A DNA stretch of 64,000 nt from Elioraea sp. (GTDB lineage: Bacteria; Pseudomonadota; Alphaproteobacteria; Acetobacterales; Acetobacteraceae): positions 1 to 64,000 of the forward strand of contig NZ_JALHPR010000010.1 of assembly GCF_022842375.1 (NCBI RefSeq), read 5' to 3'. Position numbers and translations under genes: made by a program. Below are positions 17,172-25,205 of this stretch, one piece after another; positions within the stretch are counted from its first letter, which is position 1, and every line of letters starts with the position of its first letter. The notes under the pieces were generated by a model that was not told the origin of the DNA, did not search any database, and saw nothing but the letters and a program-made list of their open reading frames with translations.

Positions 17172-18681
17172 GCGCGCCGTGTTCGCGGTCGAGGTCGGCG
17201 AAGCGGGTGAACTCGCCCTCGAAGAACAGGTCTTCCTTGCCGGTTGGCCCGTGGCGCTGCTTGGCGATGATGAGCTCGGCGATGTTGTGCACCTTCTCCA
17301 TCTCGCGCTGCCACTTGTCGAGCGCGGTCTGGTACTTGTCCTCGCTGTCGAAGGCCATCTGCTTCGGCTGGCGCTGCGAGAGGTAGTATTCGTCACGGTA
17401 GAGGAACATCACCACGTCGGCGTCCTGCTCGATCGTGCCCGACTCGCGCAGGTCCGACAGCAGGGGCCGCTTGTCCTCGCGCCCCTCGACGGCACGCGAC
17501 AACTGGGACAGGGCGAGGACGGGAACCGCGAGCTCCTTCGCGATCGCCTTCAGGCTCTGCGTGATCTGGCTGATCTCGAGCACCCGGTTCTCCGGGCGCG
17601 TTCCCGCCGCGGGGCGGAGAAGCTGCAGATAGTCGATGATGATGAGCGAGAGGCCGTGCGTGCGCTTCAGCCGCCGGCAGCGCGTGCGCAGCCCGCTGAT
17701 CGTCAGCGCGGGCGTGTCGTCGATGTAGATCGGGTAGCTCGCGAGGGCGCGGCTCACCTCGACGAAGCGCTGGAAGTCACGCTCATCCAGCACACCGCGG
17801 CGGATGCGGTCACCCGAGATGCGCGACTGTTCGGCGAGAAGGCGCGTCGCCAACTGTTCCGACGACATTTCGAGCGAGAACAGAGCCACCGTGCCGGCAG
17901 GCTTCGATGCACCCGCCGCGCGCTGCGCCTCGGCGAGCGCCTTGGCGGCACCGAAGGCAAGGCAGGTCGCGAGCGCGGATTTTCCCATGCCGGGGCGGCC
18001 GGCGAGGATGAGCAGGTCCGACGGGTGCAGCCCGCCCAGCCGCTTGTCGACCGCCTTCAACCCGGTCTCGAGGCCGGACACGCCGCCGCCCGACTGGTAG
18101 GCGCGTTCGGCCACCTCGATCGCCTGCGCGAGCGCCTTCTCGAAGGTGACGAAGCCGCCTTCGGACGGGCCCTTTGCGGCAAGCTCGAACAGCGACTGTT
18201 CCGCGGCTTCCACCTGGCCTGGCGCGTCGAGCCCCTCGGCATCGCCGAAGGCGCGGTTCACCACCTCCTCGCCGATATCGACGAGCTGGCGACGCAGCCA
18301 GCAATCATGCACCACGCGGCCGTACTCGGCCGCGTTGACGATGCCGATCATCGCCGAGACGAGCTGCGCGAGATAGGCGGTGCCGCCGACCTCCTCGAGC
18401 GCATCGGCCGCTTCGAGATCAGCCTTCAGCGTCACGGCATTGGCTAGCTGGCCACGCTCGATCCGCCGCGCGACCGCGGCATAGATGCGCCCGTGGACCG
18501 GATCGGCGAAGTGTTCGGCGGCGAGGAATTCCGAGACGCGCTCATACGCCTTGTTGTTGGCGAGCAGCGCGCCGAGCAGCGCCTGCTCCGCCTCCAGGTT
18601 CGCCGGCGGCGCGCGCAAGCCCAGCCCGAGCAGCGCATCGTCGGCGCGCGGGCGTGTCCGTGTCTCGGCGCTCAATGCCAT
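17158..18681 (-). CDS. dnaB: Replicative DNA helicase DnaB
   Basis: The 507-residue hexameric helicase unwinds DNA at the replication fork. An N-terminal helical domain (about 25-130) precedes a RecA-like ATPase with Walker A GRPGMGKSA at 228-236, LSLIIIDYLQLL (Walker B region) and LSQLSRAVEGREDKRP. No intein interrupts the ATPase core. ATG 18681 is followed by the family pattern PPANLEAEQALLGALL. Downstream overlap with alr suggests co-transcription. The 73-base upstream gap to cfa shows no clear promoter. Confidence 0.97.
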   Translation of the reverse strand: MALSAETRTRPRADDALLGLGLRAPPANLEAEQALLGALLANNKAYERVSEFLAAEHFADPVHGRIYAAVARRIERGQLANAVTLKADLEAADALEEVGGTAYLAQLVSAMIGIVNAAEYGRVVHDCWLRRQLVDIGEEVVNRAFGDAEGLDAPGQVEAAEQSLFELAAKGPSEGGFVTFEKALAQAIEVAERAYQSGGGVSGLETGLKAVDKRLGGLHPSDLLILAGRPGMGKSALATCLAFGAAKALAEAQRAAGASKPAGTVALFSLEMSSEQLATRLLAEQSRISGDRIRRGVLDERDFQRFVEVSRALASYPIYIDDTPALTISGLRTRCRRLKRTHGLSLIIIDYLQLLRPAAGTRPENRVLEISQITQSLKAIAKELAVPVLALSQLSRAVEGREDKRPLLSDLRESGTIEQDADVVMFLYRDEYYLSQRQPKQMAFDSEDKYQTALDKWQREMEKVHNIAELIIAKQRHGPTGKEDLFFEGEFTRFADLDREHGAHDAD

Positions 18682-18754
18682 GAGGTCGATGATCTCCCGA
18701 AGCCTTGTCCCGATGCTTGGGGAGACCGTAGCAGACGCAGGCCGGGAAAGTTAC

Positions 18755-20008
18755 TCACACCCCTGTGGAAGTCGGGGATGCCGTGAACGCCCGCGTCGCA
18801 TGCTCTGCCTCGGCGATGTAGTCGCGCGTCAACGGCACGGCATCGGGCCGGTGCGCGAGCTGCGCCTGCCACACCATGTGACCCTGGCGGCGGAAGGCGA
18901 GCTCGCAGGCGACGAGATAGAACTCCCACATGCGGCAGAATTTCTCGTCGTAGAGAGCGGCCACGGCATCGCGGTTGCGCGCGAAACGCTCGCGCCAGTG
19001 CCTGATCGTCAGGGCGTAGTGCAGCCTGAGGACCTCGATGTCGGTCACAAGCAGGCCCGACCGCTCGATGCCGGGCAGAACCTCCGACAGTGCCGGCGAG
19101 TAGCCGCCGGGAAAGATGTACTTCCTGAGCCACGCATTGGTGATGCCGGGGCCGTCCGGCCGGCCGATGGCGTGCACCAGCGCCACGCCATCGTCCGCGA
19201 GCGTGCGCGAGATCGTTGCGAAGAACGTGTCGTACTGCACGATGCCGACATGCTCGAACATGCCGACGGAAACGATACGGTCGAACGTCTCGGTGATGGA
19301 TCGATAATCGCGGAGCAGGAAGCGCACGCGCCCGTCAAGCCCGGCCGCGGCGGCGCGCGCGTTGCTCTCGCGGTGCTGTTCCTCCGACAGCGTGACGCCG
19401 GTGACATCGGCGCCAAATTCCTCCGCCAGCGTGAGTGCGAGTCCGCCCCAGCCCGAGCCGATGTCGAGCACGCGCAGCCCGGGCCGGTCGAGCCGGAGCT
19501 TGGCCGCGATGTGGCGCTTCTTGGCCACCTGCGCCTCATCGAGCGTCTCCTGCCCGGTCGGGAAGTACGCGCAGGAGTACTGCCGGTCCCGGTCGAGGAA
19601 GAGGCTGTAGAGCCTCCCCGAAAGGTCGTAGTGGTGCGCGACGTTGGCCTTCGCGCGCTGCGCGGGGTTGCGCTGCTGCAGGCGCCGGAACCAGGTCGAC
19701 GCCTGTTCCGCCACGCGCATCAGGGGGTGGACGTTGCCCGCGGCGAGGTTCTGCATCAGGAGGTCGAGCAGGTCGAACAGCGTCGTGCCGCCGATCGTGT
19801 CGATGCCGCCATCCATCCAGGCCTCGCCGAACGCGAGGGAGGGGTTCAGCGCGACGCGGCGCGCGGTGGCGTCATCACGGATCCGGATGGCGGCGTGCGG
19901 CCCGGAAGCGGCACCGCCATAGCGGCTCTCGCGGCCATCGGGCCACGTGACCTCGAGCGTTCCCGCAGCGACGATGCGGGCAAAGATGCGGTCGAGCAGC
20001 CTCACCAC
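18755..20008 (-). CDS. cfa: Cyclopropane-fatty-acyl-phospholipid synthase
   Basis: A 417-residue SAM-dependent enzyme that methylenates unsaturated acyl chains of membrane phospholipids. The N-terminal half is the lipid-binding region; the methyltransferase motif I is VLDIGSGWGGLAL. Typical CFA segments follow: YCTFYFP-like YSCAYFPTG, VGMFEHVG and KYIFPGGYSP. Length fits the family. It sits between rplI (96 bases upstream) and dnaB (73 bases downstream) on the same strand, where many relatives have rplI next to dnaB, so it may be a lineage-specific insertion. Confidence 0.93.
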   Translation of the reverse strand: MVRLLDRIFARIVAAGTLEVTWPDGRESRYGGAASGPHAAIRIRDDATARRVALNPSLAFGEAWMDGGIDTIGGTTLFDLLDLLMQNLAAGNVHPLMRVAEQASTWFRRLQQRNPAQRAKANVAHHYDLSGRLYSLFLDRDRQYSCAYFPTGQETLDEAQVAKKRHIAAKLRLDRPGLRVLDIGSGWGGLALTLAEEFGADVTGVTLSEEQHRESNARAAAAGLDGRVRFLLRDYRSITETFDRIVSVGMFEHVGIVQYDTFFATISRTLADDGVALVHAIGRPDGPGITNAWLRKYIFPGGYSPALSEVLPGIERSGLLVTDIEVLRLHYALTIRHWRERFARNRDAVAALYDEKFCRMWEFYLVACELAFRRQGHMVWQAQLAHRPDAVPLTRDYIAEAEHATRAFTASPTSTGV

Positions 20009-20104
20009 TCGCTCCCCCGATCCCGCGCGGTGTTCGCTCGCCGCGCAGCGTCATCGGGGGAGGATAATCAGCGCCGCGGTGTGACGCCAAGCAGAACGAT
20101 CAGG

Positions 20105-20686
20105 TCAGACCTCGGGCTGGTCACCCGTGCCGGCGGGGGTGCCTTCGGCGCCTTCCTCGAACATCTCGAGGGCGGGCGCCTCCTCCTCCTCGTCGGCCGC
20201 GCCCGTGACGCGCTCGCCGCGCGCCTGCTTCTCGGCTTCCTCGGGGCTGCGCGCGACGTTCACCGTCACGGCGATCACCACCTCCGGGTGCAGCACCACC
20301 TTCACGCCGGAGAGGCCGAGCATCTTGATCGGCAGATCGAGGATGACCTGCTGCCGCGTCACGCTGAGGCCTGCCGCGGTCGTCGCCTCGGCGATGTCAC
20401 GGGCGCTGACGCTGCCGTAGAGCTGCCCGCCCTCGCCCGCCTGGCGGATCATCACCACCGAGAGGCCCGCGACGCGCTCTGCCACGCGCTCGGCTTCCTC
20501 GCGGCGCTTGAGGTTCTGCGCCTCGAGCTGCACGCGGCTTTCCTCGAACCGCGAGCGGTTCTCCTTGGTGGCGCGGATGGCCTTCATCTGCGGCAGGAGG
20601 AAGTTGCGGGCATAGCCCGGCTTCACCTTCACCACCTCGCCCATCTGGCCGAGCTTCTCGACACGCTGCAGCAGGATCACGTCCAT
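20105..20686 (-). CDS. rplI: 50S ribosomal protein L9 (bL9)
   Basis: A 193-residue bL9 with the N-terminal domain signature [20 protein letters not shown], a long connecting helix and a C-terminal domain. It binds 23S rRNA near the L1 stalk. The C-terminus carries an acidic extension ([18 protein letters not shown]) beyond the usual roughly 150 residues. It belongs to the rpsF-rpsR-DUF2232-rplI cluster, separated from the DUF2232 gene by 15 bases. Confidence 0.97.
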   Translation of the reverse strand: MDVILLQRVEKLGQMGEVVKVKPGYARNFLLPQMKAIRATKENRSRFEESRVQLEAQNLKRREEAERVAERVAGLSVVMIRQAGEGGQLYGSVSARDIAEATTAAGLSVTRQQVILDLPIKMLGLSGVKVVLHPEVVIAVTVNVARSPEEAEKQARGERVTGAADEEEEAPALEMFEEGAEGTPAGTGDQPEV

Positions 20687-20701
20687 CGTGGTTCTCCGAC
20701 C

Positions 20702-21640
20702 TCAATCCTCAGGGGGCGATTGCCCCGGTCGCGGCCCACGCGTGAGCGCGCGGCGCCGCAGGTTCAGTACGAACTCGGCCAGCCCAAGCCCCGCGAGCGC
20801 GAGCCCGACGGGCAGCAGGAAGATGGCAAGCCCCACATAGGCAAGCCCGAGCAGGAGCGACCGCGCCTTCTGCCCCACCGTGACGACATGCACGACCGCA
20901 AGTCCCTGCAACACCAGTGGCACGGCGAGCATCATCGCGAGAGAGGAGGCGACGAAGCCCGCCTCCCCACCCGCGAAGCCGGCCAGCAGCGCCGGCACCA
21001 CCGCGACCGGCGCGTACCAGAGCGGCAGCGTCGCCACCGACCAGCGCACCGGCGGCACGGCCAGCAGCCCGCGCCGGAGCATGAAGGTCTGCGCGGCCGA
21101 GGCGTTGGCGACCGTCACGATCGCGAACCAGATGGCGAAGGCGAGCGGCTTGATCCGCACCACCGTCGCGACAAGCTCCGCCGTGCCGATCTCGGGTGTC
21201 GCACCCATCCGCGCGAGCGCTTCCTCGACCACCCGCGTCAGCGCACCCGAAAGCCCGCCGGGCTGATCGGCCAGCGCGAACTCCGCCGCGAGCAGCATCG
21301 CCGCAGGCCACAACGCCAGCAGCGCGAAGGGCACCCCGAGCGACGGTGTGGCCGCGCCGCGCATCGCCAATCCCGAGAACAGCACGGCCGGCAGGCCGAA
21401 CAGCAGCACGAAGGCCCCCGTCGCGGCTGGCCCGCCGGAGACGATCGTCACCAGCGCACCGACGCCGCAGGCCGCTCCCGCTGCCGCCGCACCCCAGCCG
21501 AAGGCCACCGCGTAGAGTGGCAAAGGCGCCAGCCAGAACAGCACCCCGCCGAACGGCAGGCCGCGCACGGCCGCCAGCGCGAACAGGGCGGAGATGATCC
21601 CCCCTGCCAGCGACGCCGTCATGCGCGTGTTCATGCCCAC
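20702..21640 (-). CDS. DUF2232 family multi-pass membrane protein
   Basis: A 312-residue, strongly hydrophobic protein with about eight membrane segments and no soluble domain. Its position between rpsR and rplI and its overall look fit the DUF2232 (YybS-like) family found there in many alphaproteobacteria. The biochemical role is unknown; energy-coupling-factor S components have a similar size and topology, but I cannot support a substrate. ATG 21640 has a second in-frame ATG two codons later. Gaps to the neighbours are 51 and 15 bases. Confidence 0.85.
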   Translation of the reverse strand: MGMNTRMTASLAGGIISALFALAAVRGLPFGGVLFWLAPLPLYAVAFGWGAAAAGAACGVGALVTIVSGGPAATGAFVLLFGLPAVLFSGLAMRGAATPSLGVPFALLALWPAAMLLAAEFALADQPGGLSGALTRVVEEALARMGATPEIGTAELVATVVRIKPLAFAIWFAIVTVANASAAQTFMLRRGLLAVPPVRWSVATLPLWYAPVAVVPALLAGFAGGEAGFVASSLAMMLAVPLVLQGLAVVHVVTVGQKARSLLLGLAYVGLAIFLLPVGLALAGLGLAEFVLNLRRRALTRGPRPGQSPPED

Positions 21641-21691
21641 TGCCGTTCCACATTCCGGATCCGGCCCGGCGCGCGCGCCGGGCCATTCCCC

Positions 21692-21970
21692 TCAGGTCCG
21701 GATGACGTAGGGCAGGAGGCCAAGGAACCGCGCACGCTTGATCGCGACAGCGAGCGCACGCTGCTTCTTGCCCGACACGGCCGTGATGCGGCTCGGCACG
21801 ATCTTGCCGCGCTCGCTGATGTAGCGCGAGAGCAGGCGCACGTCCTTGTAGTCGATCTTGGGCGCGCTTGGCCCGCTGAACGGGCAGGACTTGCGGCGCC
21901 GGTAGAACGGCCGGCGCGCGCCAACCGCTGTGCGGCGGCTCGCCGGAACGATGTCTGCGTTGTCTTCCAT
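21692..21970 (-). CDS. rpsR: 30S ribosomal protein S18 (bS18)
   Basis: A 92-residue bS18 with the conserved core [11 protein letters not shown]-like, [33 protein letters not shown] in parts, and an Arg/Lys-rich end. It pairs with S6 on the 30S platform. The N-terminal part (about 20 residues before FYRRRKSCP) is longer than the minimal form. The start lies 5 bases after the rpsF stop, so S6 and S18 are translated from one message. Confidence 0.98.
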   Translation of the reverse strand: MEDNADIVPASRRTAVGARRPFYRRRKSCPFSGPSAPKIDYKDVRLLSRYISERGKIVPSRITAVSGKKQRALAVAIKRARFLGLLPYVIRT

Positions 21971-21975
21971 CGGTG

Positions 21976-22548
21976 TCAGCCCCCCATCTCGCCACGCGGT
22001 GCCCGGTCAGCACCCCGGTCAGCACCCCGGTCTGGCCGGTCCCCGCCGAAGCCGCCCCGATCGCCGCCGAAGCCGCCGCGGTCACCACCGAAGCCACCGC
22101 GGTCGCCACCGAAGCCGCCGCGGTCACCACGGTCGCCGAAGCCGCTGCGCGGCGGGCGCGGGCCACGGTCACCACCGAACCGGCCACCGCCACCGCCAGG
22201 CCCGCGGCTCTCGCGGTCATCACGGCCCTTGTTGGTGAGGATCGCGGACGGACCCTCCTCCAGTTCCTCGACCGCGACGGTCAGGAAGCGAAGAACATCC
22301 TCGTTCAGGCGGAGCAGGCGCTCCATCTCGGTGATGGCGGGCGGCGGCGCCTCGATGTTGAGGAGAACGTAGTGGCCCTTCCGGTTCTTCTTGATCCGGT
22401 AGGCGAGGGAGCGGAGCCCCCAGTACTCGTTCTTCTTAACCGCGCCGCCAAGCTCGGCAACGGTGGCGGCGATCTGTTCGCCGAGCGCATCGACCTGCTG
22501 CGTCGTGACATCGCTGCGCGCGATGACCACGCACTCGTACAATGGCAT
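21976..22548 (-). CDS. rpsF: 30S ribosomal protein S6 (bS6) with Gly/Arg/Asp-rich tail
   Basis: The first about 105 residues are a normal bS6 ([27 protein letters not shown]-type, HYVLLNIEA). Residues about 113-190 form an added low-complexity tail rich in Gly, Arg, Asp and Phe with four perfect GGFGGDR units (144-171), making the protein 190 residues, against roughly 95-140 for most bS6. The tail resembles RGG/FG RNA-binding disordered regions of eukaryotic proteins. The operon promoter and a structured leader lie upstream (22584-22677). The tail's role is unknown. Confidence 0.97.
   Translation of the reverse strand: MPLYECVVIARSDVTTQQVDALGEQIAATVAELGGAVKKNEYWGLRSLAYRIKKNRKGHYVLLNIEAPPPAITEMERLLRLNEDVLRFLTVAVEELEEGPSAILTNKGRDDRESRGPGGGGGRFGGDRGPRPPRSGFGDRGDRGGFGGDRGGFGGDRGGFGGDRGGFGGDRPDRGADRGADRAPRGEMGG
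22036..22119 (-). repeat. Four 21-base in-frame repeats coding GGFGGDR in rpsF
   Basis: Four consecutive 21-base units encode residues 144-171 of S6 with identical amino-acid sequence but some synonymous differences. That suggests selection on protein sequence as well as unit duplication. A shorter repeat coding DRGA follows at about 22007-22032. Confidence 0.85.
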
Positions 22549-22583
22549 GTATTGCCCCTCCGGCTTCTCTCAGCCCGGCGTGG

Positions 22584-22636
22584 CGGGACGATCCCGGCAC
22601 AAACAGGCATAGCCGGCCACGCGCCTCGCGGCCGGC
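22584..22636 (-). promoter_or_regulatory. Structured 5' leader of the rpsF operon
   Basis: Two hairpins occur in the roughly 95-base leader. The first is GCCGGCC / GGCCGGC (22630-22636 with 22612-22618), which can extend through GCG-AGG-CGC. The second is CGGGA, TCG, TCCCG (22584-22596). S6:S18 leader RNAs in other bacteria give autogenous control of this operon. Whether this leader belongs to that class cannot be settled by eye. Confidence 0.4.
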
Positions 22637-22649
22637 AGGGAACGGCGGG

Positions 22650-22677
22650 GTTATACAGAAGAGGGCGGCGGATGCAA
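22650..22677 (-). promoter_or_regulatory. Sigma70-type promoter of the rpsF-rpsR-rplI operon
   Basis: On the minus strand TTGCAT (22677-22672) and TATAAC (22655-22650) are separated by 16 bases, with a TG two bases upstream of the -10. Both hexamers are close to consensus. The expected start is near 22643, giving a leader of about 95 bases before rpsF. This is the clearest promoter in the window. Confidence 0.65.
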
Positions 22678-22739
22678 CAACGGCGGCCGCAATCCTCCCC
22701 CGCGCATGGGCCTGCCATCCAAGGGCCTCGCCCTGATCT

Positions 22740-22768
22740 CCCTCTCCCGCATGGGCGGGAAAGGGCCG
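22740..22768. repeat. Extragenic palindromic repeat, copy 1
   Basis: CCCTCTCCCGC, then AT and GGGCGGGAAAGGG make an imperfect hairpin. The same CT-rich/GA-rich pattern recurs at 22847-22870. Such sequences resemble the extragenic palindromes scattered through many proteobacterial genomes. Confidence 0.5.
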
Positions 22769-22846
22769 GGCTGAGGGCGGGGGGCAGCGATACGGGCGTC
22801 CGGCCTGTGAGGTGTCCGTCGCACCATGCTCCCCTCACCCAACCCC

Positions 22847-22870
22847 TCTCCCCCCGCAGTCGGGGGGAGA
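22847..22870. repeat. Extragenic palindromic repeat, copy 2
   Basis: TCTCCCCCCG, loop CAGT, CGGGGGGAGA form a perfect 10-bp stem, preceded by CTCCCCTCACCCAACCCC. It lies about 140 bases before fabD and has no T-run, so it looks like a dispersed repeat or RNA-stability element more than a terminator. Confidence 0.55.
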
Positions 22871-23012
22871 AGGAGGATCGACGCTCGCGCACGCCGAGCG
22901 CGCCACCGCGAGCTTCCTTGACAATCGGGCCAGCGCACGCCTACCACGCCGGCCCGGCCGTCACACGCCTGCAATCCCCACGCCTTCAACGAGAACCGGA
23001 AGAGACACCCCG

Positions 23013-23969
23013 ATGCCCGTGCGCGCCTTCGTGTTCCCCGGCCAGGGCAGCCAGGCCGTCGGAATGGGCCGCGCTCTCGCCGACGCCTTCCCCGTCGCCC
23101 GCGAGGTGTTCGGCGAGGTCGACGAGGCGCTGAAGCAGAAGCTCTCCGCCCTGATGTTCGAGGGTTCCCCGGAGACGCTGACGCTGACCGAGAACGCCCA
23201 GCCGGCGCTGATGGCGCACTCCATCGCCACGCTGCGCGTGCTGGCCCGCGAGGGTGGTCTCGCGCTGCCTGACGCCGCGATCCTCGTTGCCGGCCACTCG
23301 CTAGGCGAATACAGCGCGCTGGCCGCCGCCGGCGCCTTCGACCTCGCCACCTGCGCGCGGCTGCTCAGGCTCCGCGGCCAGGCGATGCAGAAGGCCGTGC
23401 CGCCCGGCGAAGGGGCCATGGCCGCCCTGCTCGGCGCCGAGCTCGACCAGGCGGAGGACCTCTGCGCCGAAGCCGCCGAGGGGCCCGAGGGGCGCGAGGT
23501 GATCGAGCCCGCCAACGACAATGGCGGCGGCCAGGTGGTGATCAGCGGGGCGACGGCCGCGATCGACCGTGCCATCGCACTCGCCCCCGCCCAGGGCATC
23601 AAACGGGCGATCAAGCTTCCCGTCTCCGCCCCGTTCCACTGCGCGCTGATGGCGCCGGCCGCCGACGCGATGGCCGATGCGCTCGCCAGGGCCGAGCTTC
23701 GGTCTCCCATCGTGCCGGTCATCGCCAACGTCACCGCCGCCAAGGCGACCGGCCCTGACGAGATCCGCGCCCTCCTCGTCCGCCAGGTGACGGCTGTGGT
23801 GCGGTGGCGGGAAAGTGTCGTGGCGATGCGGGCGATGGGCGTGGACAGCATCGTCGAGCTCGGCACGGGCAAGGTGCTCGCCGGCCTCGTGAAGCGTATC
23901 GACAAGGACATGGCAGCGACCTCGCTCGGCACGCCCGAGGAGATCGAGGCCTTCCTGAAGGCGATCTGA
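23013..23969 (+). CDS. fabD: Malonyl-CoA:ACP transacylase
   Basis: FabD loads malonate from CoA onto acyl carrier protein, the entry to fatty-acid elongation. The 318-residue protein has the family start FVFPGQGSQ, the nucleophile in GHSLGEY (Ser96, residues 94-100) and the partner His in SAPFHC. It opens the cluster fabD-fabG-acpP-fabF-mltG. fabG follows after 11 bases. Confidence 0.97.
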   Translation: MPVRAFVFPGQGSQAVGMGRALADAFPVAREVFGEVDEALKQKLSALMFEGSPETLTLTENAQPALMAHSIATLRVLAREGGLALPDAAILVAGHSLGEYSALAAAGAFDLATCARLLRLRGQAMQKAVPPGEGAMAALLGAELDQAEDLCAEAAEGPEGREVIEPANDNGGGQVVISGATAAIDRAIALAPAQGIKRAIKLPVSAPFHCALMAPAADAMADALARAELRSPIVPVIANVTAAKATGPDEIRALLVRQVTAVVRWRESVVAMRAMGVDSIVELGTGKVLAGLVKRIDKDMAATSLGTPEEIEAFLKAI

Positions 23970-23980
23970 GGGTGAACGCG

Positions 23981-24718
23981 ATGTTCAGGCTCGACGGCAA
24001 GGCAGCGCTGGTGACCGGTGCATCAGGCGGGATCGGCTCCGCGATCGCGCGCGCGCTGCATGCGCAGGGGGCCATCGTCGGCCTCTCCGGCACGCGCGAG
24101 CCAGCGCTCGCCGCCCTGGCGGCGGAGCTTGGCGAGCGTGCGCATGTGCTGCCCGCCAACCTCGCCGACCCCGCCGCCCCCGATGCGCTGGTCGCGGCCG
24201 CGGATTCCGCGATGGGCGGCCTTGCCATCCTCGTCAACAACGCCGGCTTCACGCGCGACGGGCTCGCGCTGCGCATGAAGGACGAGGACTGGCAGGCGGT
24301 TCTCGACGTCGACCTGACCGCCGCGTTCCGGCTCTCGCGCGCGGCGCTGAAGGGCATGCTGCGCCGCCGGGCTGGGCGGATCGTCTCGATCTCCTCGATC
24401 GTGGGCGTCACCGGCAACCCGGGCCAGGCGAACTACGCCGCCGCCAAGGCCGGGCTCATCGGCATGTCGAAGGCGCTCGCCGCCGAGGTCGCCGCCCGCG
24501 GGGTGACGGTGAACTGCATCGCCCCCGGCTTCATCGCAACACCGATGACCGATGCGCTGACCGACGAGCAGAAGACGGCCCTGTCCACGCGCATTCCGCT
24601 CGGCCGACTCGGCACGCCGGCCGACATCGCGGCAGCGACCGTCTACCTCGCCTCCGACGAGGCGGGCTGGATCACCGGCAGCGTGATGCACGTCAATGGC
24701 GGGATGGCGATGCTATGA
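23981..24718 (+). CDS. fabG: 3-oxoacyl-ACP reductase
   Basis: FabG reduces 3-oxoacyl-ACP with NADPH in fatty-acid synthesis. The 245-residue SDR has TGASGGIG at residues 12-19, NNAGFTRDGL (the FabG-type NNAG...RD segment), the catalytic Ser in SISSIVG and YAAAK. ATG 23981 is chosen 11 bases after fabD; a GTG three codons earlier is also in frame. Its place between fabD and acpP supports a true FabG and not one of the other SDRs in this window. Confidence 0.96.
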   Translation: MFRLDGKAALVTGASGGIGSAIARALHAQGAIVGLSGTREPALAALAAELGERAHVLPANLADPAAPDALVAAADSAMGGLAILVNNAGFTRDGLALRMKDEDWQAVLDVDLTAAFRLSRAALKGMLRRRAGRIVSISSIVGVTGNPGQANYAAAKAGLIGMSKALAAEVAARGVTVNCIAPGFIATPMTDALTDEQKTALSTRIPLGRLGTPADIAAATVYLASDEAGWITGSVMHVNGGMAML

Positions 24719-24931
24719 TCGCTCCTGGCATCGCCCCCCGCGGCCCCGCGGGAACCTTCGCCGGAACCGGCGGCTTTCCAAGCCCGTTCCCACATGTTAT
24801 GGCGCCCGGAATCCTGCCTGGGGGGACGTGATCGCGGCGCCGCATCGCGCGCCCCGTTCCTCCGGACGGGTCGCACGCTCCCAAGCTCACGCCAAGCCCG
24901 AACAACCGATCCGACCGCAGGAGACCACGCC
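24719..24931 (+). promoter_or_regulatory. 213-base spacer upstream of acpP with two hairpins
   Basis: CCCGCGG-CC-CCGCGGG (24737-24752) and CGCCGG-AA-CCGGCG followed by GCTTT (24759-24776) form compact stems after fabG. The spacer is long for this operon and may hold an internal promoter giving extra acpP transcript. CTTTCC and TTATGG lie at plausible spacing but are weak matches. GCAGGAG precedes the acpP start. Confidence 0.4.
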
Positions 24932-25180
24932 ATGACCGATACCGCCGACATCACGAAGCAGGTGAAGGAAATCGTCGTCGAGCATCTCGGCGTCGAGGAG
25001 GCCAAGGTCACCGAGACCGCGTCCTTCATCGATGACCTCGGCGCCGACAGCCTCGACACGGTCGAGCTCGTCATGGCCTTCGAGGAGAAGTTCGGCATCG
25101 AGATCCCCGATGACGCCGCCGAGAAGATCACGACCGTGAAGGACGCGATCGACTATATCCAGAAGCAGGAGACGGCCTGA
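24932..25180 (+). CDS. acpP: Acyl carrier protein
   Basis: An 82-residue acidic protein that carries growing acyl chains on a phosphopantetheine arm. The attachment site is Ser40 in GADSLDTVE; helix 3 includes [10 protein letters not shown]. Its length and the acidic helix II match housekeeping AcpP. The gene sits 25 bases before fabF in the standard acpP-fabF order. Confidence 0.98.
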   Translation: MTDTADITKQVKEIVVEHLGVEEAKVTETASFIDDLGADSLDTVELVMAFEEKFGIEIPDDAAEKITTVKDAIDYIQKQETA

Positions 25181-25205
25181 CGCGACAACGCCGGGTCACC
25201 CGCGC

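Larger units (their letters stand above)
22549..23012. other. 464-base divergent intergenic region between rpsF and fabD
   Basis: It contains the rpsF promoter and leader on the minus strand, then two hairpin repeats of the CCCTCTCCC...GGGAGAGGG kind at about 22740-22768 and 22847-22870. Upstream of fabD I see no convincing promoter; a GGAAGAG site at about 22998-23004 precedes its ATG. No small gene is recognisable. Confidence 0.7.

Noticed and set aside
17172-17396. 75-codon N-terminal extension of alanine racemase.
   Set aside because: It overlaps the dnaB C-terminus and is Ser/Thr/Arg low-complexity, whereas ATG 17171 gives the normal family start.
22036-22119. Regular 21-base repeats considered as a CRISPR or minisatellite.
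   Set aside because: They are contiguous, without spacers, and in frame within rpsF, coding GGFGGDR.
18485-22372. A 1295-codon open frame on the plus strand across dnaB, cfa, rplI and rpsR.
   Set aside because: It is antisense to several unmistakable genes and has the Arg/His/Gly-rich composition of high-GC shadow frames.
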